Shown: positions 35,035-45,081, numbered from the stretch's first letter. The stretch is DNA of 64,000 nt from Blastomussa wellsi (GCA_947652115.1 OX393562.1:15833217-15897216), one strand, 5' to 3'. Notes: generated by a model from the letters alone, not told the origin. Numbers and translations: made by a program.

Positions 35035-38000
35035 TGAAGTATAACAATATAATTTGGTTTTATCAACTGGGTTGATAATGTCAATTGGCCACCATAAAGA
35101 GATTCAAGAGCTGACGTTTTGAGCGTTAGCCCTTCATCTGTTTCTTCCAAAGAGATACTCTGTGTCATAATGCTAACTGTAGTAGATTGTATGCCGTGCC
35201 TTTTGTCTCTTCAGCTGTAGGGGTTAAATTTAGGTTTTTACCAGGCACCACATCATTCTAATGTAGATGCAGTGATAAAAGATGGTAACAGTATCTGATT
35301 GGACTACAGTGTAGTCTCAAATAGCAAATTTGGCACATGGGTTTTTAAAAATGGAACCTAGCTTTGATTGGCTAAATATTGGGAAAGGACTGTTGCCCGG
35401 ATGTGAGCAGCCTTTTCTTTCCAGTGGGAGCATTGTGTGACATCCCAAAAACAGATACGAAGGGGCCTAGGGGTGGGGCGAACCCCTGTAATGAACTCAG
35501 TGGACTAGAGCTTGCTAAAAAGGGGTACCTTTAAATTTTTTACAAAAATAACCAAATGGTAAATGTATAACCTAAAATGACCTTGATTAAATTGCTATTG
35601 TTTTTATGTAACTAATAAAATTAATATGTTCTTATAAAAATGTTGTTTTGTAAGAAAATGGAACTGTCAGTGCAGTGGGATGGATATCTGGAGTGCAAGA
35701 AGTTGGAGTAGTGGAAAATCTCCTTCCAGATCATACTGTGTTAGATGCATGTTGTAGCTGGACACAGCTTGCGTTTTTGACCAGAGATGGACACTGTTTG
35801 CTGTGGAGTAATTATACAAATGGAGCATCGAAACCTGTTAAAGTTGAAAGTAATGACACAAAATTCAAAGCAGTAGCATGCAGAGAGTCAAGCTGCTTCC
35901 TTGTAACAGGTGGTTATAATTTAAACTGAAGATACATGAATGCGAATTCACATTGAAAGAATCATCAATAATTAGTTACATTTTAGCAGTTTTCTAAATA
36001 GAAAACATCAAAGAAGTAATTATTATTCTATCACATGACCAGAAGGCAGAGATCCCATGAGAGATAGCACGGCGCTTGCGCAAGTCATTTGCACGATTTG
36101 CGTTTAACGCGATAAGTCACGAATTTTGAAGCTCGAGTTTTTCTCGCTTAAAACCTTCGACAAGAACTGCTGGAGAGGTCAACGTAGTTGCCTCAATTGT
36201 TGGTCCAGCTTAGGCCCTAACGTAGTTGGGTGCCGATATTATTGGAATCATGTCCGCAAACAACAGCGACGAGAGCGCGGACCCTGGAACGTCCATGGAC
36301 GCCCAAGATCCCGGCCAAAGTATGCCTTCAGCTACCGCTTTCGCGGATATTTTCAAGGCTGCATTGGCTCCAGTTCTAAGCCAGCTGAGCAGCCTAAACA
36401 ACAACGTAACCACCGTGCTCCAGAGCGGACACGAAAATTCAGATGAGGACAGTGAAACTGCCTCTGTCGGCGAGCCCGCCAATTCTGCAGACATGGATGC
36501 AGATGTATCCGCGCTACTCGCGGCGGCAGACAAAGATCATGACACTGAGGCTCTGCCGGGCGACGAACTTTTAAAAGAACTCGCACAGGACTTGACAGTC
36601 AGCGAGAAGACCTCCCCACCCCTTCGCGAAGGGCTGGCGGCCATTTTCAACAATCTTTTATCAGAAAAGATGGGGGAGGAGAAACTAAAGGCCAAGTTAG
36701 AGAAATACCCCCGTCCAGAGAATGTACAGGGGTTGCGCACACCAAAAGTAAATCCTTCAATTTGGAGCCAGCTTTCAACTGGAATGAAAGCACAAGATGT
36801 CCGATCGCAGAAAGGACAAAATACCCTTATCGGCGCAATCACAGCCATGACAAAGGCCGCCGATTTGGCTCTGGGCAAATACAGCCAAGATAAGGAACTG
36901 ATCACCTTGTTGACTGATGCCGTCGCAATGGCACTTCAATACAACCATGAGGTTAATCACTCCCGACGCCTGGCCATGAAGAAAGAGATGCATAAAGACT
37001 ATGCAGCCCTCTGCAATGTGTCCACTGTGGATGGCACCTCAGAGTTCCTCTTTGGAGATTTGTCCAAGCTTGCGAAAGACATCACCGAGGCCAACAAGTT
37101 GACAAAAAAGGTGCGCCCACAACATTCCGGGAATTCCCGTGGCCACGATAAGTACGGTGGGCGCTCATCATATGGCTCGAACCAGCGCAGGTTTCAGCCT
37201 TACCCTAGAGGGAAAGCCCTTGATTTTTTAGGGAAGAGCCGCTTCTCAAAGCCGCCGAGAAAGAAAAAGGACGGTGAAATGAGCCAGCGCCAATAAAGGT
37301 GCCTGAGGTATGTAACACATATGCCACACCTTTGTCTCTTGACATTGTACATAGTTTGGTAAATTCACAAACCAGCTTCCAAGCCGGAGAACTTAAACAT
37401 TTTTTGTCGCAGTGGCAAACTATTACGACTGACCCTGCTATTCTTCAGATTGTTACTGGAGTTAAAATTGAATTTAAAAACAGTGTTGCACCCACGCAAC
37501 ATTATGGCAGACCTAGTGTTTTTAACGCTTATCAGCATTCAATTGTCAAAGAGGAAATTGATAAATTGCTCGCTAAGAGGGTCATTATCCCCGCGACACA
37601 GGAAACAGGGGAATTTGTGTCCACAATATTTTTGCGACCGAAAAAAGATGGCACGCACCGTACCATTTTAAATCTAAAAGCGTTTAACGAATATATAGCC
37701 TACCATCATTTTAAAATGGATACACTAGAGGCTGCAGTAAACATGATGAGACCAGGTTGCTTTATGGCTTCGGTAGATTTAAAGGACGCTTATTATACCG
37801 TCCCTATCCACCCATCTCACCAGAAATACTTAAAGTTCTCTTTTGATGGTACTTTCTACACATATACCTGTTTGCCTAATGGCCTAGCTAGTGCCCTGCG
37901 CATATTTACTAAACTATTGAAGCCCGTGTATTCCACACTTCGGAGTATGGGACATCTCAATTCAGGGTACATTGATGATTCTTATCTACAAGGAGACAAC

Positions 38001-41000
38001 TCCAAGGAATGCTATAAAACTGTCATTGACACCGTCACGCTTTTTACTAAATTAGGTTTTCATGTCCATCCTGAGAAATCAGTTTTCATCCCTTCCCAGA
38101 CACTGACCTTCCTAGGTTTTATACTGGATTCTCTTGCCATGACAGTTACGCCTACGGAGGATAAAGCTCAACGGATTCGGTCTGTCTGTACAACGCTTTT
38201 ACAAACACAAATGCCCACAATTAGACAGGTCGCAGAGGTCATCGGCATTCTGGTGTCTAATTTTCCCGGGGCTCAGTACGGACCCCTACACTACCGTCAC
38301 CTCGAACGGGATAAATATCTCGCGCCCATAGCTAACAAGGGTGACTTCGCGGGCAAAATGCAAATATCCCCTCCCGCTATTACAGAGATTCAGTGGTGGC
38401 GCAATAATGCTGACACTCTTAAACGAGATATTCACCACGACCATCCAAGCGTTACAATTCAGTCCGACGCGTCAACACAGGGTTGGGGAGCTGTTTATGG
38501 CACGCAGAAAACGGGGGGGGGAGATGGACCCCTTCAGAACAGGAATATCATATCAACATATTGGAATTACTTGCAGCATTTTTTGCTTTAACGTGTTTCT
38601 GCAGCCATATGGGCCACTGCCACATCCAAATTCAGATCGACAATACCACAGCCCTGGCCTACATAAACAACATGGGGGGCTCAAAATCAAAACAACTTAA
38701 TCAGCTAGCTGTTGAAATTTGGGAGTGGTGTATTGCACGCAACCTTTGGCTCTCGGCTGTGCACATAGCTGGTCGACTGAACACTGGAGCTGATGAAAAA
38801 TCACGCGTGTTTTCAGATAATCACGAGTGGATACTAAACAAACACTCCTTTGACAAGATCATGTTGCGCCACCCCGGACTCGATTTCGATTTGTTTGCAA
38901 GCCGTTTAAACCATCAGATAAGCCGTTACTGCTCGTGGCATGCAGACCCTAGTAGCTCACATATAGATGCGTTCACTATGAATTGGAAGGGCCATAAATT
39001 TTATGCTTTTCCACCTTTTAGTCTTCTCCCAAGATGCCTTCAGAAGATCGGTCAAGACCGAGCACAGGGAATTCTGATTGCCCCGCTCTGGCCAACCCAA
39101 ACGTGGTTCCCAGTCCTCCTACAGCACCTATGCGATCAGCCCTGGATTCTGCTCTCACACCCAGACCTCCTTCAACATCCGTCACGCAGCGACCCACATC
39201 CTCTACACAAGAACCTTCATCTGATAGTCTGTCCTGTGTCAGGGGATCCTTCAGCCGTTACAACTTTCCTGAGGAGGTTACCGACATTCTCATGGCATCT
39301 TGGAGAAAAGGCACTAAAAAACAGTATGCCACATACATTAAAAAATGGATGGCATTTTGTCGTGAAAGGAAAGTTGATTGTTATTCACCACCACTGAGAG
39401 ACACCCTACAGTTTCTCACTAACCTATTTAATCAAGGGCTTAGCTACTCTACCCTTAATACCGCTCGTTCTGCCTTATCTACCATTGTGATGATAGACGG
39501 GGAGAAAACCTTTGGCAGCAATCATATTGTTACACGTTTCATGAAAGGGGTATTTGAATCCCGGAAACCTAAACCTAAATACGATCAAATTTGGGATGTT
39601 TCGGTGGTTTTGAAACATTTATCTTCCCTATACCCCAATGAGGAATTGTCTTTAAAGGATCTGACTCACAAGGCTCTAATGCTTATTCTATTAGTTTCCA
39701 GCCAACGGGGACAATCAATACACTTTTTAGATCTTCAGCATGTTACCATGGAAGAGGATAATTATTCCTTTGACCTCGCTGAGCATATCAAGAGTAGTAC
39801 CCCCAGGAGCCCACATTCGAGGATTGACATTTCCGTTTATGAGCCAGACAGTACAATTTGCCCTTTGGCCTGTCTGAAAGCATATATCAACAAGACAAAG
39901 AACTTGCGTAATAGCGAAACTAAATTGTTTCTTAGTTATGTTAGGCCCCATAAACCTGTCTCTCGGGACACGATTTCAAGGTGGACTAAAGACACTCTTA
40001 GAATTTGTGGGATTGATACCAATGTATTCACTGCACATAGCACAAGGTCAGCATCTGTTTCCAAAGCAAATGAAAAGGATGTACCTATCCACGAGATCAT
40101 GGCTAATGCAGGCTGGAAGTCCGCGGAGACCTTCCGTAAATATTACAATAAACCTGTTATTCAAGGAAACAGACTAACTCCCGCTATTCTTGGCCAGTGA
40201 AATGTTTTGTTTTTACATGTGTGCTATATTGCATAATTTGTTACTGTTAGACCATTTTAATACATGTTTATCATTGCTTATGCTTGGTCTATTTGTTGGA
40301 TTTCATGCCTCTTGTTTGAGCGCATGTCGTATGGGTGCCTCAACGCTTTGAAGTCTCATGGGATCTCTGCCTTCTGGTCATGTGATAGAATTGGAAAATT
40401 AAACGAGACTTACCTGTAAGTTGAAGTTTGATTGAGATTCTATCACATGACATCAGAAGGCTAGAGATCACATGCCCTCCACTTAACACCCACCCGCTTT
40501 TAGGCAAACTTGGTTGCTTTTGTTTTTCTGTGTGGCGTTTTTAGCCTACATGTTATTTTGTCTTTTGATGCACCCAGTACTTGGCTTTTAATTATGACTT
40601 GCGCAAGCGCCGTGCTATCTCTCATGTGATCTCTAGCCTTCTGATGTCATGTGATAGAATCGCAATCAAACTTCAACTTACAGGTAAGTCTCGTTTAATT
40701 TTCCAATTAAAGTGCACCTTACCCCAAAATATTTTTCGCTGAAACAAACCTTTGCATCAGTTCGAAACGCATTGCACCTTTCGTTTCTCCTATTTACCAA
40801 AATTATGCTGACTTTTTATAGCATTCAAAAGTTAGAAAAAACTGTGCCTCATTGGATGATGTTGCAGCTCTCATAAGGTCTCACATGAATGGCTCTACTC
40901 CTGGATCTATTCCTGAACTGACGTCACAAGTACTTAATTGCATTCTATCAAGTCTTTCTAACCATGCATGCAAATCAGTTTGTGGCATCAATTCAAGAAT

Positions 41001-44000
41001 AGACTCAGAAGGTCTTTGGAAGCAGGAAAACCTTAGTACAATTTTGTATCCAAAATTTCTCTGCCAATATGGCATTTCAGGAGTTGGTTCATGACAAATG
41101 TTAATTTGATGTATGTGACAAGTGAATTTAAAAACTCCCTTTCAAGACGAAGACACTGATAGCATGTTTCAAGTTAAGGTTTTACAGTTTTACTCTCTTA
41201 GAAGCCAATAACAGTGAATAACTTCTAACAATGTTTCAAAGGTTCTGTCAAGGAACAAAATAGGTTATGATTTACATCTAGTATTTTAACCATTCAAAGA
41301 CATTTGATTCAGTGCTCTGTTCTAGTTGAAAATTTGGGCAAATAGTCGTGTTATCTGCAGTTAACTTTAAGAGCTTGAAACATCACAGTTAACGGTGATC
41401 TTCCAGTAAAATGACAATCATGATGAAATTCCACCATTCCTTAATATCCCCGATAAAAATAAAGTTTCACAAGATTACACCTACTTAAGAAATTGGGCTA
41501 ATGAATTTTGTAATGACAAGAATCCTTTGTGACCTTAAATTGCTACTATGATCAAATTAATTTTTCGCACGTTGCTTGTTTAAGGGAATTGTACACAGTG
41601 CTTGGAAACCGGGATAAGTTCTGGCCTGATGGGCCACTCGGCCCGAATTTAGACTTACCCTACCTACCTTTCCTTTTTCAAATATCTACAGGGGTTCCCT
41701 AGATAGTTGGTAAAATATGCAAATTAGGAGACTGGTAACATATCTACTCAACCCAAGGTTATATCAAGTAAATAAAAAAGCCTATTTCGGTCAGTTTTCT
41801 ACAGAGACAATTGTAACTTAGCACCCTAATAGTTCTGCAGGCAGTACTCCTACAGTTGTAATGAAATCCTGTTTCCATGGCAACACACGCTTTTCCAGTC
41901 CCCCTAAACCTGTTTTCAATATTTGGGTGATTTCTAGCCCAGAAAAATTAAACCAACCCAAGAAACCTACCTAACACAAATATGCTTGTGAGATCATGCA
42001 GGTCTTGAGTCATTGAGAAATATCAAAACGGACTGCTAAAAATGGCGAGAATAGTCTTCAACACTAGGGAGGTCTAGAACCCAGTATGTTGCCATGGTAA
42101 TATAATTGTTATTCTCACATTGCACAGCCTACCAAGAGTCATGATGCAAAGAATCAACCATTTCTGGTACAAATTGGGCAAGATATTTTTTCTTCAATTT
42201 GATTACAATTTGGTTGAGTTTGACATCATCACCTAGCTAATTAGCATAATTTATTTAAAAACTTGAATATCTCTGCAATGAAAAAAATATTTTAAAAAAG
42301 AAAGCAGCATTTTTCTGCTCATGCAGACTACTTTTTAATGCTTGGAGACATGCAAATTTCATTAGTAGCAATTTAACAATAATTATAGAAATTAAAATTA
42401 GTCTGCATATCATATTTATTCTTAAAAATATGATTAAAATCATTCTTTTTGTTTCAATGAAGGTAGTGGACAGGCTGGTTTTGTAACCCATAATGAACAA
42501 GTCCAGGATGGTTCTGATACTAAACCAGTTCTGGTGTTCAGGCCAATAGATCTTACTGAACAGATAAGCTCAGTGGCATGTGGCAAAGAGCATGCTCTGT
42601 TATTGACGTCATCGGGAGTTGTGTACAGATCATTAGTAGCAATTTAACAATAATTATAGAAATTAAAATTAGTCTGCATATCATATTTATTCTTAAAAAT
42701 ATGATTAAAATCATTCTTTTTGTTTCAATGAAGGTAGTGGACAGGCTGGTTTTGTAACCCATAATGAACAAGTCCAGGATGGTTCTGATACTAAACCAGT
42801 TCTGGTGTTCAGGCCAATAGATCTTACTGAACAGATAAGCTCAGTGGCATGTGGCAAAGAGCATGCTCTGTTATTGACGTCATCAGGAGTTGTGTACAGC
42901 CTTGGAAGTGGCAGGTACTTCTTTGGTTTTCTCTGCTATTCCCATTTATGTAATGGTCAGTAAATTTATTGGTAGCCATATCTTCTTTTTTCAAAGTACA
43001 TGTACTTTCTCTTCATCTGCTTTACTCTTAGTTCCCTCCCTTTCTGCTCATTCCCTTTGCCCTCTCCTCCTAACCTTAGAAGTACTTATTTGTAAGCATG
43101 CAATATGTGCCAACAAAATTTGAGAGTGGTTTGTGTGAAGGGAAAGATTGAATTCAAGCTCTGTGGACTGGAAGTGCTAAGCATGTTCATCCAACTGACT
43201 GGCATGATATCTGCTGGATGTTCTTGTTTTAGTCGTGGGCAGCTTGGTCGTCGGTTGTTAGTTGAAGAGCAAGGTCCAGATGTTATCCCAGCCCTGGAGG
43301 GAATCAAGATTCAGTTGGTTGCTGCAGGTGGCTGGCATTCAGCTGCAATAAGCGGTGAGGAGAAAAGAAAGGAAAACTTATAAGTCAGCGTGCCTCTTGT
43401 GGTAAATAACAGACAATGGCTTCCTTTTTACTCAGCAGTCCATACTCTTGCATCTTGTATAAATCTGTGCCTGTTAAAAGAGCTCAACAATGCAATCTCA
43501 AACTATAAAACCCATGTGATTAGTTTTATTGTTTTATAAAGGCCTTTTAAGGTGGGAGGGGGTGGAGAAGGGATGCTCAATAAAGAGAGACCTTAAACTA
43601 ACAAAGAAATTTATTTCAAATCAAGAAAGCAGTCAACTTTGAGTTACATGTAGGCCAATGACAGTTGAAAATATTTTTGATAGATTGCAAAATGAATGCT
43701 GACAGTACATGTATACAATAATCTGCATGTAAAACACATTTACTGGCATGACTTCCAAGGGTTTCACAAAGTTAAACTTTACATTAATTTACTGTGATTT
43801 GTGTCTTGCTCTTAGAGTTTGGTGACCTTTACATGTGGGGATGGAACGAGAAAGGACAGTTGGGTTTGGCCAGTGATCACAGTGACAGACAGACATCCAG
43901 TGAGCAGGTTCAGTGTCAGACATTCCCTGTACCAATCAACTTTTTGGATGATGTAGACATATTGACAGTCAGCTGTGGAACAAGGCACACTGCTGCACTC

Positions 44001-45081
44001 GCTGGTATGGAAATTGTGATATATGTCTAATGTCAGTATTAATATAAAGTTGATTCTTGGTCCACTAACAGCCATATCTCTGCAGCTGCAATGTCACAGG
44101 TAAATTTGGTACACAAAAAGGTTATTTTTTACTTTTACAAAGATGAAACTAAAGCCATTTTTGCCCGGAAACAGAGCTGATGCACTACACACACGACACC
44201 TTGTACTTGAGGTTGTCCCAACAAGATGTCTTCCAAACAATTTGAAAACCATAAAATTTGACTATATTTATTCATCAACGACAGAATAAAACTTTTATTG
44301 ATAATTTTTCTTGGGCTTTCAGGTGACGGTAGTGTGTGGACCTGGGGGTGGGGTAAGTTCCTATAATACGTTATCTTGGATAAATTTGTATTCTGTCACC
44401 TTTCTCTGGTTTTATTGCAAAAGAAGTTGGTAGATATGGAAAATATGTGCTCGAGCCTAGTGGCCCATCAGACTGGAGCTCACACGATTGTCTTTAGAAT
44501 GAAGTGACTAGGCATAATTTTACTCATCCATGGATGGGATACTGGTCCATCACAGGGTTACCCCTCCCCCCCAGCATTATTTCGCCAGTACCCACTTACA
44601 GGTATACACATGAGCGGAGAGTGCTGAAGGACATAACACAGTGTCCCGGCCAAGACTCGTACTCAGGCCGTTCGATCTGTAGTCGAAACACACTGCACCT
44701 CCCACAGACTGACAGACATATCTGGTGTAAGACACATCTTTGGCCTCTGGCCCATTTTCGAAAAAATCAAGAGTATGCCTTCCGGTAAATTTCAACCTTT
44801 TTGGACATCTTGCACAAATTGGCTTCACTCTAGCTTAATCAGCTTTCACTATTATCAACTCACTCGTATGGTGGTATCCTCTAGCTCATAGGCAACAGAT
44901 GAATCATGGTGCAGTAGTGATATGAATTTGTTATGTTCCAGGCTATTATGGCCAACTTGGACATGGTGACCGAGAAGACAGAGGCACACCGACTCAAGTA
45001 GCGGCCATGTCTTCAGTGAAGTCCAAACCAAAGACTCTTTGTTGTGGCGCTTGGTCGACATTCGTAATCATTGCGAAGTGA
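34428..45081 (+). CDS. RCCD1: RCCD1-like RCC1-repeat protein, seven exons
   Basis: Predicted beta-propeller-type protein; vertebrate RCCD1 partners KDM8 and affects H3K36 methylation and chromosome stability. Exons: 34428-34668, 35655-35909, 42734-42914, 43233-43354, 43816-44004, 44323-44352 (a 30-base microexon), 44942-45081. All phases agree, giving 385 aa against about 376 in human. Visible motifs: CFGFGYNGF near the N-terminus, ACGKEHALLL, SRGQLGRRLL, AAGGWHSAAIS, GDLYMWGWNEKGQLGL, SCGTRHTAALA, GDGSVWTWGWG, YYGQLGHGDRED and CCGAWSTFVI, which follow the order I recall for RCCD1. The start is uncertain: ATGs at 34329 and 34371 are also in frame. Intron 2 is nearly 7 kb because of a DIRS-type insertion at 36025-40706 and a partial copy of exon 3 at 42463-42628. 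The segment 34820-34998, although open and bounded by splice-like sites, breaks the frame and is excluded. Confidence 0.85.
34870..35465. repeat. Probable inverted-repeat element in intron 1 of the RCCD1-like gene
   Basis: ctccttcgcagctcg...tgggatgtcacccaaca near 34877-34915 is roughly complementary to ttgtgtgacatcccaaaaac...cgaagg near 35435-35462. Inside, about 35070-35145 carries a sequence (ccaccataaagagattcaag) that is the reverse complement of the tail at about 61610-61640. Confidence 0.45.
36025..36087 (+). repeat. DIRS left inverted terminal repeat
   Basis: Starts attctatcacatgaccagaa and ends near gcgcttgcgcaagtcat. Its first 38 bases are perfectly complementary to 40354-40391, and the whole stretch is imperfectly complementary to 40596-40659. 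Confidence 0.85.
36250..37296 (+). CDS. DIRS gag-like protein
   Basis: Open frame of 348 aa from the ATG at 36250 (MSANNSDESAD), placed first in the element where DIRS elements carry gag. The N-terminal third is acidic and Ser/Asp-rich; the middle (residues about 120-270) is helical and charged; the C-terminus is Arg/Gly/Lys-rich and basic (RGHDKYGGRSSYGS...), as in nucleic-acid-binding gag tails. No CCHC zinc knuckle is visible. TAA is followed two bases later by the next frame, so the two may be linked by reinitiation or frameshifting. The frame has no internal stop. Assigned by position and composition only. Confidence 0.7.
   Translation: MSANNSDESADPGTSMDAQDPGQSMPSATAFADIFKAALAPVLSQLSSLNNNVTTVLQSGHENSDEDSETASVGEPANSADMDADVSALLAAADKDHDTEALPGDELLKELAQDLTVSEKTSPPLREGLAAIFNNLLSEKMGEEKLKAKLEKYPRPENVQGLRTPKVNPSIWSQLSTGMKAQDVRSQKGQNTLIGAITAMTKAADLALGKYSQDKELITLLTDAVAMALQYNHEVNHSRRLAMKKEMHKDYAALCNVSTVDGTSEFLFGDLSKLAKDITEANKLTKKVRPQHSGNSRGHDKYGGRSSYGSNQRRFQPYPRGKALDFLGKSRFSKPPRKKKDGEMSQRQ
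37299..38591 (+). CDS. DIRS reverse transcriptase and start of RNase H
   Basis: Open frame of about 430 aa with reverse transcriptase motifs in order: FLRPKKDGTHRTILNLK, a VDLKDAYYTVPIHP block, LPNGLASALRIFTKLL and the catalytic YIDD (GYIDDSYLQGD), followed by FHVHPEKS and FLGFILDS. The RNase H domain begins at VTIQSDASTQGWGAVYG with its first Asp. No in-frame ATG lies near the start: the frame begins with GTG at 37299, immediately after the gag stop in a different frame, so expression by coupling or frameshift is inferred. After a run of nine G (38513-38521) this frame loses the RNase H homology, which continues in another frame. Confidence 0.85.
   Translation: MPEVCNTYATPLSLDIVHSLVNSQTSFQAGELKHFLSQWQTITTDPAILQIVTGVKIEFKNSVAPTQHYGRPSVFNAYQHSIVKEEIDKLLAKRVIIPATQETGEFVSTIFLRPKKDGTHRTILNLKAFNEYIAYHHFKMDTLEAAVNMMRPGCFMASVDLKDAYYTVPIHPSHQKYLKFSFDGTFYTYTCLPNGLASALRIFTKLLKPVYSTLRSMGHLNSGYIDDSYLQGDNSKECYKTVIDTVTLFTKLGFHVHPEKSVFIPSQTLTFLGFILDSLAMTVTPTEDKAQRIRSVCTTLLQTQMPTIRQVAEVIGILVSNFPGAQYGPLHYRHLERDKYLAPIANKGDFAGKMQISPPAITEIQWWRNNADTLKRDIHHDHPSVTIQSDASTQGWGAVYGTQKTGGGDGPLQNRNIISTYWNYLQHFLL
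38483..39397 (+). CDS. DIRS RNase H and pol C-terminal domain, shifted frame
   Basis: This frame, different from the reverse transcriptase frame, carries the rest of RNase H: the E motif (NILELLAAFFAL), DNTTALAYINNMGG and HIAGRLNTGADEKSR. A region typical of DIRS-like pol ends follows (DFDLFASRLNHQISRYCSWH, then APLWPTQTWFPVLL). The change of frame coincides with the G9 tract at 38513-38521. It could be a one-base indel in this copy or a programmed shift. The last 364 bases overlap the recombinase frame. Confidence 0.8.
   Translation: MGSCLWHAENGGGRWTPSEQEYHINILELLAAFFALTCFCSHMGHCHIQIQIDNTTALAYINNMGGSKSKQLNQLAVEIWEWCIARNLWLSAVHIAGRLNTGADEKSRVFSDNHEWILNKHSFDKIMLRHPGLDFDLFASRLNHQISRYCSWHADPSSSHIDAFTMNWKGHKFYAFPPFSLLPRCLQKIGQDRAQGILIAPLWPTQTWFPVLLQHLCDQPWILLSHPDLLQHPSRSDPHPLHKNLHLIVCPVSGDPSAVTTFLRRLPTFSWHLGEKALKNSMPHTLKNGWHFVVKGKLIVIHHH
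39034..40200 (+). CDS. DIRS tyrosine recombinase
   Basis: Open frame of 388 aa from the ATG at 39034. Catalytic landmarks of tyrosine recombinases are present: the first Arg in LVSSQRGQS, the HxxR box in TAHSTRSAS, and the C-terminal AGWKSAETFRKYY holding the Trp and the nucleophile Tyr. A core-binding-like helical region precedes (WRKGTKKQYATYIKKWMAF). The role is integration of the circular cDNA without target duplication. The N-terminal 120 residues overlap pol in another frame and are Ser/Pro-rich. The frame is intact, so this copy may be young. Confidence 0.9.
   Translation: MPSEDRSRPSTGNSDCPALANPNVVPSPPTAPMRSALDSALTPRPPSTSVTQRPTSSTQEPSSDSLSCVRGSFSRYNFPEEVTDILMASWRKGTKKQYATYIKKWMAFCRERKVDCYSPPLRDTLQFLTNLFNQGLSYSTLNTARSALSTIVMIDGEKTFGSNHIVTRFMKGVFESRKPKPKYDQIWDVSVVLKHLSSLYPNEELSLKDLTHKALMLILLVSSQRGQSIHFLDLQHVTMEEDNYSFDLAEHIKSSTPRSPHSRIDISVYEPDSTICPLACLKAYINKTKNLRNSETKLFLSYVRPHKPVSRDTISRWTKDTLRICGIDTNVFTAHSTRSASVSKANEKDVPIHEIMANAGWKSAETFRKYYNKPVIQGNRLTPAILGQ
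40354..40474 (+). repeat. DIRS internal complementary region
   Basis: Two abutting parts: 40354-40391 is the exact reverse complement of the left terminus, and 40391-40474 is the reverse complement of the right terminus with extension (one mismatch). In DIRS-1 this region is proposed to template closure of the circular intermediate. Confidence 0.88.
40596..40706 (+). repeat. DIRS right inverted terminal repeat plus extension
   Basis: 40596-40659 is imperfectly complementary to the left repeat; 40660-40706 is an extension found otherwise only in the internal complementary region. It ends ...tcgtttaattttccaa. Confidence 0.85.
41014..41400. repeat. Sequence shared with 48898-49205
   Basis: Same-order matches: ggtcttYggaag, attttgtRtccaa, tctcagg/tttcaggagttg, gaatttaaaaa, ggttatg-tttaYat. 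Roughly 65-70% identity by eye over the first 80 bases, weaker after. Neither copy has a convincing coding frame, although an 80-codon ORF (40852-41094) covers the start of this one. Confidence 0.45.
42359..42899 (+). repeat. 270-bp tandem duplication containing part of RCCD1-like exon 3
   Basis: Bases 42359-42628 and 42630-42899 are identical except for one base (tcatcggg versus tcatcagg), with a 271-base offset. Each copy carries the intron end, the acceptor (tgtttcaatgaag) and most of exon 3. Only the second copy keeps the last 15 exon bases and the donor. Confidence 0.95.
42463..42628 (+). pseudogene. Truncated duplicate of RCCD1-like exon 3
   Basis: Bears a normal acceptor but breaks off at gtgtacag, before the donor. 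If spliced in, the frame would run into duplicated intron sequence and stop within about seven codons (ATT TAA). It is therefore a non-functional exon or a potential poison exon. Confidence 0.8.
44528..44690. repeat. SINE-like dispersed repeat copy B (intron 6 of the RCCD1-like gene)
   Basis: atggatgggatactggtcc...cagggttacccctcccccc...cgccagtacccacttaca is the counterpart of the copy at 29680-29870, in the same orientation. It ends in ggccaagactcgtactc where copy A has ggccagggcttgaaccc. Confidence 0.55.

Larger units (their letters stand above)
36025..40706 (+). mobile_element. DIRS-type tyrosine-recombinase retrotransposon, near complete (4.7 kb)
   Basis: Contains gag-like, reverse transcriptase/RNase H and tyrosine recombinase frames in order, with no LTRs. 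The outer left inverted repeat starts attctatcacatgac (36025). The right inverted repeat lies at about 40596-40659 with a further extension to 40706. An internal complementary region at 40354-40474 holds the reverse complement of the left terminus (40354-40391, 38 of 38 bases) followed by that of the right terminus plus extension (40391-40474 against 40623-40706, 83 of 84). The two terminal repeats differ from each other (ccagaaggcagag versus atcagaaggctagag), and each half of the internal region matches its own end. This is the architecture described for DIRS-1. The element sits in sense orientation in intron 2 of the RCCD1-like gene. No target duplication is seen, as expected for recombinase insertion. 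Confidence 0.9.

Noticed and set aside
40822..41094. Open frame with an acceptor-like start, possible RCCD1-like exon
   Set aside because: Needs incoming phase 0 while the preceding exon ends in phase 1; the exon at 42734 fits instead. Its end is homologous to a non-coding stretch at 48898.
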